From Chloroherpeton thalassium (GTDB lineage Bacteria > Bacteroidota > Ignavibacteria > Kapaibacteriales > UBA2268), in the NCBI GenBank assembly GCA_020722095.1, contig DYLM01000001.1, positions 1 to 48,925 on the forward strand: 48,925 nt of DNA, given 5' to 3'. Below, one piece after another: positions 17,362-25,240 of this stretch. The notes beneath the pieces were generated by a model. That model was not told where the DNA came from. It ran no database searches and worked only from the letters and a program-made list of their open reading frames with translations. The position numbers and the translations under genes were made by a program. Position 1 is the first letter of the stretch. Every line of letters begins with the position of its first letter.

Positions 17362-18072
17362 ATGAAAAAAATATTTATTACAATATTTATTACAATAATT
17401 GCTGTAATGACTTTCTCGCAAATTGATGTATTTGCGTTTAATGTTGTTTCGGTTGGTGGTGCAACTTATGATGCAATTACCAAGAAACCAATTTCTGTAT
17501 ATATTGAAATTTTTGATGAAGCAGGTAAAAGATTGCAAAAAGTAAAAAGCAACGCCAAAGATGGTTATTATTTCATCACAGGACTAAAACCAGGCCAAAC
17601 ATACGAACTCCGCTGTGCTGAATTCGAATATATGAAACAATCAGTAATTGTATCTACTCCTGCTTCTGAAAAATACCAAGAGATTTCAAAAGATTTACTC
17701 TTTACCCCCAAGAAAGTTGGAATTCAAATACCAGTTGATGTAAAACTCTTTGAATTTTCAAAATCTTCACTTAAAAATGGTACTGATCTATTTTTAAATC
17801 AAAATCTTGAATGTTTAAAACTTAATCCAACTGTAAAAATTAAGATTGTATCTTATCCCGATAATGATAACGACCCCGCAAAAAATGCTCAATTAACTCT
17901 TGAGAGAAGCAATGCTATTCGTAATTATCTTATCGGGAAAGGATTGGAACAAGATAGAGTTGTCACCGAAGGTGCGTCAAATGTAGATCCCAAAAACCCC
18001 GTTCCAGTTGGCAAGGCTTCAAAAGGCAAAAGATATGTGGGTAAATCTTACTTTTTTATTGAAGCATATTAA
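17362..18072 (+). CDS. Envelope protein: regulatory-like beta-sandwich plus divergent OmpA C-terminal domain
   Basis: A 236-residue protein with an N-terminal signal peptide (about 1-24). Residues 30-110 look like a carboxypeptidase-regulatory/CNA-B beta-sandwich (GGATYDAITKKPISVYIEIFDEAGKRLQKVKSNAKDGYY, GLKPGQTYEL). Residues 120-236 resemble an OmpA C-terminal peptidoglycan-binding domain (VKLFEFSKSSLKNG, LERSNAIRNYLIGKGLEQDRVVTEGAS), but the consensus is loose and the NxxLSxxRA motif reads NAQLTLERSNA. It likely anchors a surface or periplasmic partner to peptidoglycan, plausibly the WD40 protein encoded 12 nt upstream. AAGGAGAT precedes its start. The convergent AlbA-type gene begins 23 nt downstream. 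Confidence 0.75.
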   Translation: MKKIFITIFITIIAVMTFSQIDVFAFNVVSVGGATYDAITKKPISVYIEIFDEAGKRLQKVKSNAKDGYYFITGLKPGQTYELRCAEFEYMKQSVIVSTPASEKYQEISKDLLFTPKKVGIQIPVDVKLFEFSKSSLKNGTDLFLNQNLECLKLNPTVKIKIVSYPDNDNDPAKNAQLTLERSNAIRNYLIGKGLEQDRVVTEGASNVDPKNPVPVGKASKGKRYVGKSYFFIEAY

Positions 18073-18095
18073 TTAATACTTCAAACAAGTAAGAA

Positions 18096-18740
18096 CTAAA
18101 TCAAAGTAAAATAGTCGTGGTGCGTGTCGGAGTTTATTTGTAACACTCCAGCACGCACCAATCTTATTAATAGCTGTTCTGCTCTTCTTTTAGATATATT
18201 CACAAGCCCTGCAAATTCTTTTACTGTTGCTCTATTGTACTTTTCCAAATATTGAAATAGTCTCTTCTCTTTGTCTCCAATTGAAAGTCGTAGAGGTTTA
18301 TCGCTTGCTTGAGATTTTAATAGTCTGCTCATCTCCGAACTTGCTGGTACTGAACTCTCGCCTACTCTAATAAAAACTTGATACACTACTTTATCGTCCT
18401 CGATATGAGACATAGCCTTGTAGGGTTTGTGAGTGCCCTCTTTGATTATTACGGCAAGTAAATCTTTTCCTTGAACATCAAAAAGTTGCACTTCTGCTTT
18501 TAGTTCGGGTATAATATAAAATCCACAGGCTTTTTCAACAATATCCAATTCACTCTTTTCACTTTTGAGCCCTTTAATAGTGCCATCATCATCAATACCA
18601 ATGATAATTACACCGCCTTTGGTATTGGCAAATGCACAAATTTCTTTTGCAAGTTTTTCGGGATTATTGATTTTCCGCTTGTATTCCAAAGTTGAGCTTT
18701 CTCCAGCGGTAAGGAGTTGTTGGAATTCGCTGAATTTCAT
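18096..18740 (-). CDS. AlbA_2 (Schlafen-like) domain ATP-binding/DNA-binding regulator with winged helix
   Basis: A 214-residue protein. The first 120 residues form an AlbA_2 domain: ESSTLEYKRKINNPEKLAKEICAFANTKGGVIIIGIDDDGTIKGL is the family hallmark (E-x-K and ANTxGG). The C-terminal part (about 155-214) contains a winged-helix/HTH-like stretch, RATVKEFAGLVNISKRRAEQLLIRLVRAGVL. Such proteins are annotated as putative DNA-binding transcriptional regulators and are common in Bacteroidota and archaea. It stands convergent to the OmpA-like gene and tandem with the downstream lipoprotein gene (40 nt after its start side), without an evident operon. The target is unknown. Confidence 0.82.
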   Translation of the reverse strand: MKFSEFQQLLTAGESSTLEYKRKINNPEKLAKEICAFANTKGGVIIIGIDDDGTIKGLKSEKSELDIVEKACGFYIIPELKAEVQLFDVQGKDLLAVIIKEGTHKPYKAMSHIEDDKVVYQVFIRVGESSVPASSEMSRLLKSQASDKPLRLSIGDKEKRLFQYLEKYNRATVKEFAGLVNISKRRAEQLLIRLVRAGVLQINSDTHHDYFTLI

Positions 18741-18780
18741 TGAATTGTAGATTTGTTTAATTATTTACAATTAAACGAAT

Positions 18781-19533
18781 TTATTTGGAAATGATTTTGA
18801 TTTTACTTACACTATCCACAAGACTACGGTTTGCTTTGGTTTCTAAAGCAAAATCAACATTTAAAATCTTTTCTTCTGGAATATCTGAATAATAAATACA
18901 TTTAATTATCTTATTTGAATTGCGGTTAACAGTTATCGGCAAATCAGTTTTTAGCAATATATTTGAACCAATATCTAATCTTATTTCATTGATAATAACT
19001 GAATGCTCGCTTATATTCGTAAAATTAACTGAAAATTCATTTTCTTTTGAAACTTTGAACTCTTGTTCAACTTCAAAATCATCTGCAAAAATATAAGGGA
19101 CTTTTGCCTCGACCATACAAAAAGTATATTCAAGATTTGCAAAAACTAATGTGTCGATATACACTCCTGGTGTTTTTGCTTTAAACTCTATCTCAATTGG
19201 AAATTCCCATCCATTTTCGCCAACTGCAGATAACAAAATCGGTATTGTTTTATTTAATATTCTGAAATTATTATCTCCAAAATATAAAAAATAATTTGAA
19301 ATCAAATAGTTGTGTGATAGCTTGTTTTGAAGTATTACTCTTTTTATTACAGATGAATCGGGATGTACAAAATCGTAATTAATATAATTTGTGCTTAACT
19401 TAACATACGGATTTTCGAAAGAATTCTCTGTAAATTCAATTGTTCTATTTGCTGGCACATCTAATGGAGATGAACAATTACTTGAAATAATCACTATCAT
19501 TAAAAAGAATAATATATTTTGGATTTTCTTCAT
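18781..19533 (-). CDS. Putative lipoprotein with Ig-like (ASH/DUF1573-type) domains
   Basis: A 250-residue protein starting with a signal sequence whose hydrophobic core ends VIISSNCSS; the cysteine after a Ser-rich stretch suggests lipidation, although the Asn before Cys is unusual for a lipobox. The rest is beta-rich with paired segments (VKLSTNYINYDFVHPDSSVIKRVILQN, FKAKTPGVYIDTLVFAN, NFTNISEHSVIINEIRL) that look like tandem ASH/Ig-type domains built around P-G-x-Y-x-D-T-L. No enzyme motifs are seen. It lies 6 nt after the putative anti-sigma gene, so it probably belongs to the sigma/anti-sigma transcript and may be part of that envelope-stress response. Confidence 0.65.
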   Translation of the reverse strand: MKKIQNILFFLMIVIISSNCSSPLDVPANRTIEFTENSFENPYVKLSTNYINYDFVHPDSSVIKRVILQNKLSHNYLISNYFLYFGDNNFRILNKTIPILLSAVGENGWEFPIEIEFKAKTPGVYIDTLVFANLEYTFCMVEAKVPYIFADDFEVEQEFKVSKENEFSVNFTNISEHSVIINEIRLDIGSNILLKTDLPITVNRNSNKIIKCIYYSDIPEEKILNVDFALETKANRSLVDSVSKIKIISK

Positions 19534-19539
19534 ATATTT

Positions 19540-20850
19540 TTAAAAATTAATTCTCGATCCATAAAAAAAGCCATATTTTGGGGTATTATATGATTTATTT
19601 TGGAATTGATACATTAGTATTGAACCTTCCAATCCAGCTGTAATTAAAAGTTTATCATTCAAATGATACGCTATTCCCGCTGACGATTTGAACAATGGTC
19701 CAATTTTTGTTGCCGAACCAAGTATTTTGATATATGGATTAATTAAAAGATTATCTGCTGGTAAATCAAATGTGTATTGATAGGCTAAACCATACCACTG
19801 TGCAGTATAAACTTGATTGATATTAGCAGAAATTCCATTCACATATCCACTGAATTTCTGCGGATAATTTTCTTGACCATATTCTATTGAGAAAGAATTA
19901 TTTTTATCAATATTATATGCTAAAGCAAGCGAATAGTTATTTAGTAAAGGATTAGTTAATGGTTCTAAATCAGTTTTAATATTAGAATAATTTGCTGATT
20001 TTATTATAGATAATGACATTTTATCTAAAAAAGAAAAATCAAAATAATTAACGTCACTTTTTTTGCTGTAATCATAGAATAAATTAAGCATAAACAAATC
20101 TTTTACAAAATTTGTAAATGGGATCTCTCTGAATTCAAAAGCAACTTGTTTAATTTGTTGTTGATTTTGAACAAGTTCACTTGTATTATTAAGAGTTAAA
20201 TTTTGATAATCATTATTATCAATAAAATTATCCACAACTTGGCTGTTGGCTGTTTCTGTAAGATTTTTAGGAGATTTTAATTTAGAAATAATAAGTGGTT
20301 TGTTTTGCTTAAGATTATTATCTTTCTTTGTTGATACTTCATTTTTTCCTGCAATGAGGTTTGAATTGAATTTGTTTTGTGCAGGATTTTGTTTAATAAA
20401 ATCATCATTTGCAGTATTTTTTTCTTCAGTATTGATATTTTTAGTTAATGTTTGCTTTTCAATTTTATTTCCATTGGTTTCATTCTCTTTTGCATTTTGA
20501 TTAAAGAAATAACCGAAAATGAAAAGTGCAACCCCAAATACAGCTGCTCCAAAAGCTGGATTAAATATAATTTTCTTAATTTCCGAGAAAAAAGTAGCAA
20601 TTAAACCAATAATTGCAGCTGATCTCTGCAAATTGAGTTTGCCCAAAAGCACAAATCTGGAATCTTTTGGTGGTGGCAAAAGTTCCTGCTGAAATAAACT
20701 TCTTAAATTTATTTGTTCTTTCAATTCTTCTTGCAAACTCGGATTATTCGAAATTTCCTTGAATAATTCGCCTGTTTCCAAAGAATCTAATTCTCCATCT
20801 AAATATTCACTTATTTTCTGAGAATAATATTCTTCATTTTTCAATTCCAT
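19540..20850 (-). CDS. Putative anti-sigma protein with transmembrane helix and C-terminal outer-membrane-barrel-like region
   Basis: A 436-residue protein from the ATG at 20850, which has AAGGAA upstream; an ATG 27 nt earlier would add nine residues. Residues about 1-50 (YYSQKISEYLDGELDSLETGELFKEI) look like the helical N-terminus of a FecR-like or ZAS-like anti-sigma factor without the HxxxCxxC zinc motif. A transmembrane helix (AAVFGVALFIFGYFF) follows near residue 100, then a long Asn/Lys-rich linker, then about 200 residues of alternating amphipathic strands (SLALAYNID, WYGLAYQYTF, INPYIKILG, SAGIAYHL, LLITAGLEGS) ending in Phe, a barrel-assembly hallmark. It overlaps the sigma gene by 17 nt, which supports a sigma/anti-sigma pair. 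Whether the C-terminal part is a real barrel is uncertain. Confidence 0.7.
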   Translation of the reverse strand: MELKNEEYYSQKISEYLDGELDSLETGELFKEISNNPSLQEELKEQINLRSLFQQELLPPPKDSRFVLLGKLNLQRSAAIIGLIATFFSEIKKIIFNPAFGAAVFGVALFIFGYFFNQNAKENETNGNKIEKQTLTKNINTEEKNTANDDFIKQNPAQNKFNSNLIAGKNEVSTKKDNNLKQNKPLIISKLKSPKNLTETANSQVVDNFIDNNDYQNLTLNNTSELVQNQQQIKQVAFEFREIPFTNFVKDLFMLNLFYDYSKKSDVNYFDFSFLDKMSLSIIKSANYSNIKTDLEPLTNPLLNNYSLALAYNIDKNNSFSIEYGQENYPQKFSGYVNGISANINQVYTAQWYGLAYQYTFDLPADNLLINPYIKILGSATKIGPLFKSSAGIAYHLNDKLLITAGLEGSILMYQFQNKSYNTPKYGFFYGSRINF

Positions 20851-21430
20851 AATTTTCCTTTTTGCTTTTTTCGTCAATTTTGTTTAATTTTTCAAAAACT
20901 TCACGTAGCATATTTTTGGCTCTATGAATCAGTACTCCAACGTTAGTCCGAGACTGATTAGTCATAAGTGCTATGTCATCGTAGGAATAATCCAAATATT
21001 CCCGTAAAATCAACATTTCTCTGTAAATGTCTGGTAATTGTTCTATTGCCAAATCTAATACTTCTTTTTGTTGTTTTTTTTCATAATCATTGTCGTAAGT
21101 TGATAATCTTGTTTTATTGATATCTACTCTTTTAACTTTATTTGTTCGAACCTGATTAATACACAAATTTCTTGCAATTTTTGCTAAATATGCACCAATT
21201 TTTTCTATACCTTCATTAGTCGAGGTATTTATTTCGTAAAATTTTACGAATGTTTCCTGAAAAATATCCTTTGCTGTTTCCTTGTCCTTCAAAAATCTAT
21301 AACAAAGCGTATAAATTTTTGACGAATATCTACTATAGATTTCGTCAAAAGCTCTTTTAGCAATATCCTTTTTTTCTGACTTGATAAGGAAGCTAAGTTC
21401 TATCTCCGAATATTTTGAAAAATCACTCAC
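20834..21430 (-). CDS. ECF-family RNA polymerase sigma factor
   Basis: A sigma-70 family protein of about 198 residues from the GTG at 21430; an upstream ATG at 21559 would add 43 low-complexity residues unlike sigma factors, so I prefer the GTG. Region 2 is recognisable (FDEIYSRYSSKIYTLCYRFLKDKETAKDIFQETFVKFYE), as is region 4 (EQLPDIYREMLILREYLDYSYDDIALMTNQSRTNVGVLIHRAKNMLRE). It would direct polymerase to a small stress or envelope regulon. It overlaps the downstream anti-sigma-like gene and is divergent from pyrB, from which it is separated by about 200 nt. No obvious promoter of the TTG-N19-TAnnTTTG type precedes it. Confidence 0.88.
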   Translation of the reverse strand: MSDFSKYSEIELSFLIKSEKKDIAKRAFDEIYSRYSSKIYTLCYRFLKDKETAKDIFQETFVKFYEINTSTNEGIEKIGAYLAKIARNLCINQVRTNKVKRVDINKTRLSTYDNDYEKKQQKEVLDLAIEQLPDIYREMLILREYLDYSYDDIALMTNQSRTNVGVLIHRAKNMLREVFEKLNKIDEKSKKENYGIEK

Positions 21431-21562
21431 ATATATATAACACAAAAAAGAACATTTTATTACAAAAAGTGGAATATTTTTTTTATTTTTCAGCAATTTT
21501 ATTAAAACAAACTCATTTTTTCTATTTTTGAGGAAATTTTCGTATATTTCTTTCAACATTTT

Positions 21563-21593
21563 TTTGTGAAATTGCTTACAATATTTATTTTTG
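21563..21593 (+). promoter_or_regulatory. Bacteroidota-type promoter of pyrB
   Basis: TTTG at 21563-21566 (TTG 21564-21566) is followed 19 nt later by TATTTTTG at 21586-21593, matching the Bacteroidota -33/-7 layout TTG-N19-TAnnTTTG. The pyrB start codon is 37 nt downstream of the -7 element. Confidence 0.75.
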
Positions 21594-21630
21594 TAGAATT
21601 TATTTTTACAAAAGTTAATTTTTCATCAAA

Positions 21631-22554
21631 ATGCAGACAATTTCAAAACCTTATTTATTATCATCTGAAGATTTAACAAGAGATGACATCAATCTTATTT
21701 TCCAAAGAGCAAAATTTTTCCAAGATAATTACACGCCAGGTTCACGCTTTGACGACTTAAAAGGAATTTCTGTAGCTTTGGCTTTTTTCGAAAATTCTAC
21801 AAGGACCAAACTTTCTTTCGAAATTGCTGCTAAAAGATTATCTGCTGATACAATTGGCTTTGCTGCTTCCACTTCGAGCCTTTCTAAGGGCGAATCATTG
21901 CTTGATACTTTGAAAACCATCGAGGCAATGGGAGTGCAGATTTACATCATTCGTCACGGAAGTAGTGGTGCACAGCAGTTTTTGCAAAGAAATACAAGTG
22001 GGCTTATTCTCAATGCAGGCGATGGAAAACATGAACATCCAACTCAAGCGCTTTTGGACAATTATACATTGCTCAATCATTTTGGGAAATTGGAAGGACT
22101 AAAAGTAACTATTGTTGGCGATATTTTCCATAGCCGAGTAGCTCGTTCAAACATTAATGTAATGCGAACTATGGGAATGGAAGTAAAATTCTTAGGACCA
22201 GGCACTTTACTACCTCAACAGAATAATCCTTGGGGCGTTGAATTTTGCTCAAATCTTGACGAAGCAATAGAGTGGTCGGATATTTTACTTGTTCTTAGGT
22301 TGCAAAGGGAAAGAATGAATAGTGGATTATTGCCATCAATCGAAGAGTTTTCAAATTTCTTTGGAATAACCGCAAAAAAGATTAGTAGAAAACCCGAATT
22401 AGTTGTAATGCACCCGGGACCAGTAAATTACGGAATTGAATTAGATTATCGCATTAGCACTTATCCTAATTGTTTAATTCAAACTCAGGTTACATCGGGC
22501 GTGTATATCCGTATGGCTGTTTTATCATTACTTTCTGAATATTTAAAAAAATAA
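21631..22554 (+). CDS. pyrB: Aspartate carbamoyltransferase catalytic subunit
   Basis: A 307-residue ATCase. Carbamoyl-phosphate and aspartate-binding motifs are visible: FFENSTRTKLSFEIAAKRL around residues 52-70, HEHPTQALLDNYTL near 136, HSRVARSNINVM and MHPGPVNYGIELD, which are the classic STRT, HPxQ and HPGP signatures. It catalyses the first committed step of pyrimidine synthesis in the cytoplasm. No regulatory subunit pyrI or dihydroorotase gene adjoins; it is followed after 6 nt by prmC, so the two are likely co-transcribed. Confidence 0.96.
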   Translation: MQTISKPYLLSSEDLTRDDINLIFQRAKFFQDNYTPGSRFDDLKGISVALAFFENSTRTKLSFEIAAKRLSADTIGFAASTSSLSKGESLLDTLKTIEAMGVQIYIIRHGSSGAQQFLQRNTSGLILNAGDGKHEHPTQALLDNYTLLNHFGKLEGLKVTIVGDIFHSRVARSNINVMRTMGMEVKFLGPGTLLPQQNNPWGVEFCSNLDEAIEWSDILLVLRLQRERMNSGLLPSIEEFSNFFGITAKKISRKPELVVMHPGPVNYGIELDYRISTYPNCLIQTQVTSGVYIRMAVLSLLSEYLKK

Positions 22555-22560
22555 TTTACT

Positions 22561-23421
22561 TTGGAAAAAATCTGGACTACTTCAGAACTACTTAATTGGG
22601 GCAAAAGTTATTTTGCAGCAAAAAACATATCTGAACCAAGATTGAATTTTGAGTTATTGCTTTGCAAAGTGCTAAATTGTAATAGAATTGATTTGTATTT
22701 GAGATACGATTATCCATTTAAACCAAATCAGTTAAATGAATTAAAGGGATTAGTTAATAGACGCATAAAATTCGAACCACTCCAATATATTTTGGGAGAA
22801 GTAGAATTTTACGGCAACAAATTTATTTGCGATAAAAGAGCATTAATACCACGTCCAGAGACAGAATTGTTAGTAAGTCATTCTAAAGAAATAATATCTC
22901 TATTAAATAAACCAAAGCCAAAAGTGTTGGAAGTTGGCATTGGCACTGGTTGTGTGTCAATTTCATTGGCAAAAATGTTCCCCGATGTAGAATTTTATGG
23001 GATTGATATTTCTCCAGATGCAATTAGTCTTGCTACTGAAAATCAAAAATTGAACAAAGTAGAGAATATTAAATTCAAAGAATATGACTTTTTTGAATTT
23101 ACAAAATTTTCTTATTTCGATTTAATTATTTCAAATCCGCCCTATATTCCAAAAGAACATTATTCAAAGAATAATCTACAAGAGGAATTATTTTTTGAAC
23201 CTAAAATTGCATTAACAGACGATGCAGATGGATTAGTCTTTTATAGAAAATTTGCAGATATTATCAATTCCTCAACAAATAATATCAAGTTGATACTTGA
23301 AATAAATGAAAATACAAGCAAAAAAATTGTAGAATTATTTAAAAATGAAAATACTGAGACAACAAAAATAATGGATTATAACAATTTAGATAGGGTGTTA
23401 ATAATCGAAAAAAACAAATAA
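22561..23421 (+). CDS. prmC: Peptide chain release factor glutamine methyltransferase
   Basis: A 286-residue PrmC (HemK) that methylates the Gln of the GGQ motif in release factors. It has the N-terminal helical domain with ISEPRLNFELLLCKVLN and RIKFEPLQYILGEVEFYG, then IPRPETELLV, a SAM-binding segment VLEVGIGTGCVSISLAKMFP near residue 120 and the catalytic NPPYIP motif near 190. The start is TTG at 22561: no ATG or GTG occurs in the following conserved N-terminal region, so a non-ATG start is well supported. It follows pyrB after 6 nt. Confidence 0.93.
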   Translation: MEKIWTTSELLNWGKSYFAAKNISEPRLNFELLLCKVLNCNRIDLYLRYDYPFKPNQLNELKGLVNRRIKFEPLQYILGEVEFYGNKFICDKRALIPRPETELLVSHSKEIISLLNKPKPKVLEVGIGTGCVSISLAKMFPDVEFYGIDISPDAISLATENQKLNKVENIKFKEYDFFEFTKFSYFDLIISNPPYIPKEHYSKNNLQEELFFEPKIALTDDADGLVFYRKFADIINSSTNNIKLILEINENTSKKIVELFKNENTETTKIMDYNNLDRVLIIEKNK

Positions 23422-23478
23422 TTTTGTTTTGTTTATATTAATGTTAATTTAATTAACTTATATTTCACAAAAGTTTGT

Positions 23479-23486
23479 TAATTTTG
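23479..23486 (+). promoter_or_regulatory. -7 element candidate for the STAS gene
   Basis: TAATTTTG at this position lies 22 nt before the STAS start codon. A second copy occurs at 23419-23426. No TTG sits 19 nt upstream of either, so the assignment is partial. Confidence 0.4.
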
Positions 23487-23508
23487 AAATTCTTAAATAT
23501 TGGAAATT

Positions 23509-23853
23509 ATGGCAAAGTTAAAAATTGAAAAACAAATTGGTGGAGTTATACTCCATTTGAATGGAAAATTCATTGGTGGAGAAGAAACTGATGAATTAAA
23601 GCAATTATTACAAGAAATTGCTGAAAGCAACGAACAAAAATTAATTATTAACCTTGCAGATGTAACTTATCTCAATTCTACTGCGTTAGGTGTATTAATA
23701 GCAAGTCACACAAATTTTGTAAAAAGACAAGGCGAGGTGATACTTTGTAATATAAGTAAATCAATAGAAAATATCTTTGTGATAACAAAACTGACTTTGG
23801 TATTTAAAATAGCAGAAACGCTTGATGAAGCAATTAAAAATTTTTCAAACTAA
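23509..23853 (+). CDS. STAS-domain protein (anti-sigma factor antagonist type)
   Basis: A 114-residue single STAS domain. The strand-helix pattern LKIEKQIGGVILHLNGKFIGGEETDELKQLLQEI and LIINLADVTYLNSTALGVLIASH is that of SpoIIAA/RsbV proteins, and the serine of LNSTALG corresponds to the phosphorylated residue that switches partner binding. I start at the ATG at 23509 rather than the in-frame TTG at 23500. No anti-sigma kinase or phosphatase is adjacent. It precedes exbB by 21 nt in the same direction, so co-transcription with the TonB system is possible. Confidence 0.88.
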   Translation: MAKLKIEKQIGGVILHLNGKFIGGEETDELKQLLQEIAESNEQKLIINLADVTYLNSTALGVLIASHTNFVKRQGEVILCNISKSIENIFVITKLTLVFKIAETLDEAIKNFSN

Positions 23854-23874
23854 TAAATTTTTACGAGGTTTTAT

Positions 23875-24657
23875 ATGAAAAACTACGTTAATCTCATTGT
23901 GATAACATTATCACTCGTAGTTGGTTACACCATTTATTACGTTATCTTAGGTAATCCCGATAACTTTCTTGACCCATTGTTGAAACACGAGCCAAAACCA
24001 GGCAATATTTTAGGAACAATCTATACTGGTGGTCCGCTTGTTGGTTTATTAATGTCGTTAATCGTTATTTCCATCACTTACGTATTTGAAAGATTGTTCT
24101 CAATCAAAAAAGCACAAGGTAAAGGCAATCCTGCAACTTTCATTTCTGGCGTTGTAAAAGACTTAGAAAAAGGCGAATTAGACTCAGCATTGGCTAAATG
24201 CGATAAGCAAAGAGGAAGCGTTGCTAATGTATTGCGTGCAGCAATTCAAAGATTCAAAGATATTGAAAGTGATCCTGCTTATGTTGGCGACAGAAAATTA
24301 GCAGAAATTCAACGTTCTATCGACGAATCAATGAACTTAGAAACTCCACTTTTAGAGAAGAATTTAGTAATGTTATCAACTGTAGCATCAATTGCAACTA
24401 TGGTTGGTTTGTTAGGAACAACATTAGGTATGATTAGAGCATTCCAAGCATTAGCAGTAAGCGGTACAGTATCAGCAATACAATTATCTATTGGTATTTC
24501 CGAAGCATTATACAATACTGCTGGTGGTCTTATTGGCGCTATCATTTCAATTGTTGCTTTCAACTTCTTTACAACAAAAGTTGATAACTTTGTTTATATG
24601 ATTGACGAGGCTATACTAAACATAATGGAAATATTCACTATAAGAATTAAGAAGTAA
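23875..24657 (+). CDS. exbB: ExbB/TolQ-type proton channel protein
   Basis: A 260-residue MotA/TolQ/ExbB-family inner-membrane protein. It has an N-terminal transmembrane helix (LIVITLSLVVGYTIYYVIL), a second at about residues 50-70 preceding the cytoplasmic domain (PLVGLLMSLIVISITYVFERLFSI), and the conserved C-terminal pair (LSTVASIATMVGLLGTTLGMIRAFQALA and LYNTAGGLIGAIISIVAFNFF). With ExbD it converts proton motive force into movement of TonB. It begins the run exbB-exbD-exbD-tonB, spaced by 24, 46 and 2 nt. ACGAGG upstream is a plausible ribosome site. Confidence 0.92.
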   Translation: MKNYVNLIVITLSLVVGYTIYYVILGNPDNFLDPLLKHEPKPGNILGTIYTGGPLVGLLMSLIVISITYVFERLFSIKKAQGKGNPATFISGVVKDLEKGELDSALAKCDKQRGSVANVLRAAIQRFKDIESDPAYVGDRKLAEIQRSIDESMNLETPLLEKNLVMLSTVASIATMVGLLGTTLGMIRAFQALAVSGTVSAIQLSIGISEALYNTAGGLIGAIISIVAFNFFTTKVDNFVYMIDEAILNIMEIFTIRIKK

Positions 24658-24681
24658 TTCCATTAATTTTAGGAGTCTACT

Positions 24682-25194
24682 ATGCCAAAAGTAAAAAAGA
24701 AGAGAGTAGGCTTTGTAATAGATATGACACCGTTGGTGGATATCACTTTTCTGTTGCTAACATTTTTTATGTTCACAGCAAAATTCAAAAGTGAGGCTGA
24801 AAGCCAACAGAAATTTACAATACAAAGACCAAAAGTATCGCCTGATACTACAACTATACCGCAAAATAATTTAGCAGTTATTAAAATTGCAATTGATTCA
24901 GTTACTCTTGATACTAATTATTATTATGAATTGAGCAATGAAACAGATAGAGCGAAGGTTTGGGGTAGTATTTCGGCATTAACAGAAGAACAAAGAGCAG
25001 AACCTCAATTAAAAGTTACTAAGGAACTTTTAGAGGAATTAGTAAGAGGAACAAGACTTGTTCAACCTACTACTAAATTTGCTATTGATGCAGATAGACG
25101 TTTAAGATTCCAATGGATACAAGATGCAATGGATATCTTAAGAAGGAAACAAGCAACTAAATTCACTTTCGTTACTGAAAAGAAAGGGGCTTAG
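24682..25194 (+). CDS. exbD: ExbD/TolR-type protein (first copy)
   Basis: A 170-residue ExbD-family protein with the diagnostic start KKRVGFVIDMTPLVDITFLLLTFFMFTA; the Asp inside DMTPLVDITFLLLTFF is the proton-carrying residue of the single transmembrane helix. The periplasmic part is longer than in E. coli ExbD (141 residues). It lies 24 nt after exbB, within the exbB-exbD-exbD-tonB operon. The two ExbD copies differ outside the membrane helix and may form mixed complexes, as in other Bacteroidota. Confidence 0.9.
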   Translation: MPKVKKKRVGFVIDMTPLVDITFLLLTFFMFTAKFKSEAESQQKFTIQRPKVSPDTTTIPQNNLAVIKIAIDSVTLDTNYYYELSNETDRAKVWGSISALTEEQRAEPQLKVTKELLEELVRGTRLVQPTTKFAIDADRRLRFQWIQDAMDILRRKQATKFTFVTEKKGA

Positions 25195-25240
25195 TAACTT
25201 TTTAATCAATTAATAAGTATATTAAGAAAAGGAGATAATT

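Noticed and set aside
21431-21559. N-terminal extension of the sigma factor (43 residues from an upstream ATG)
   Set aside because: The extra residues are low-complexity Lys/Asn/Ile-rich and do not match sigma factors, whereas the GTG at 21430 begins directly before region 2.
24309-24563. Antisense frame over exbB
   Set aside because: It is the complement of conserved transmembrane codons and lacks a start context.
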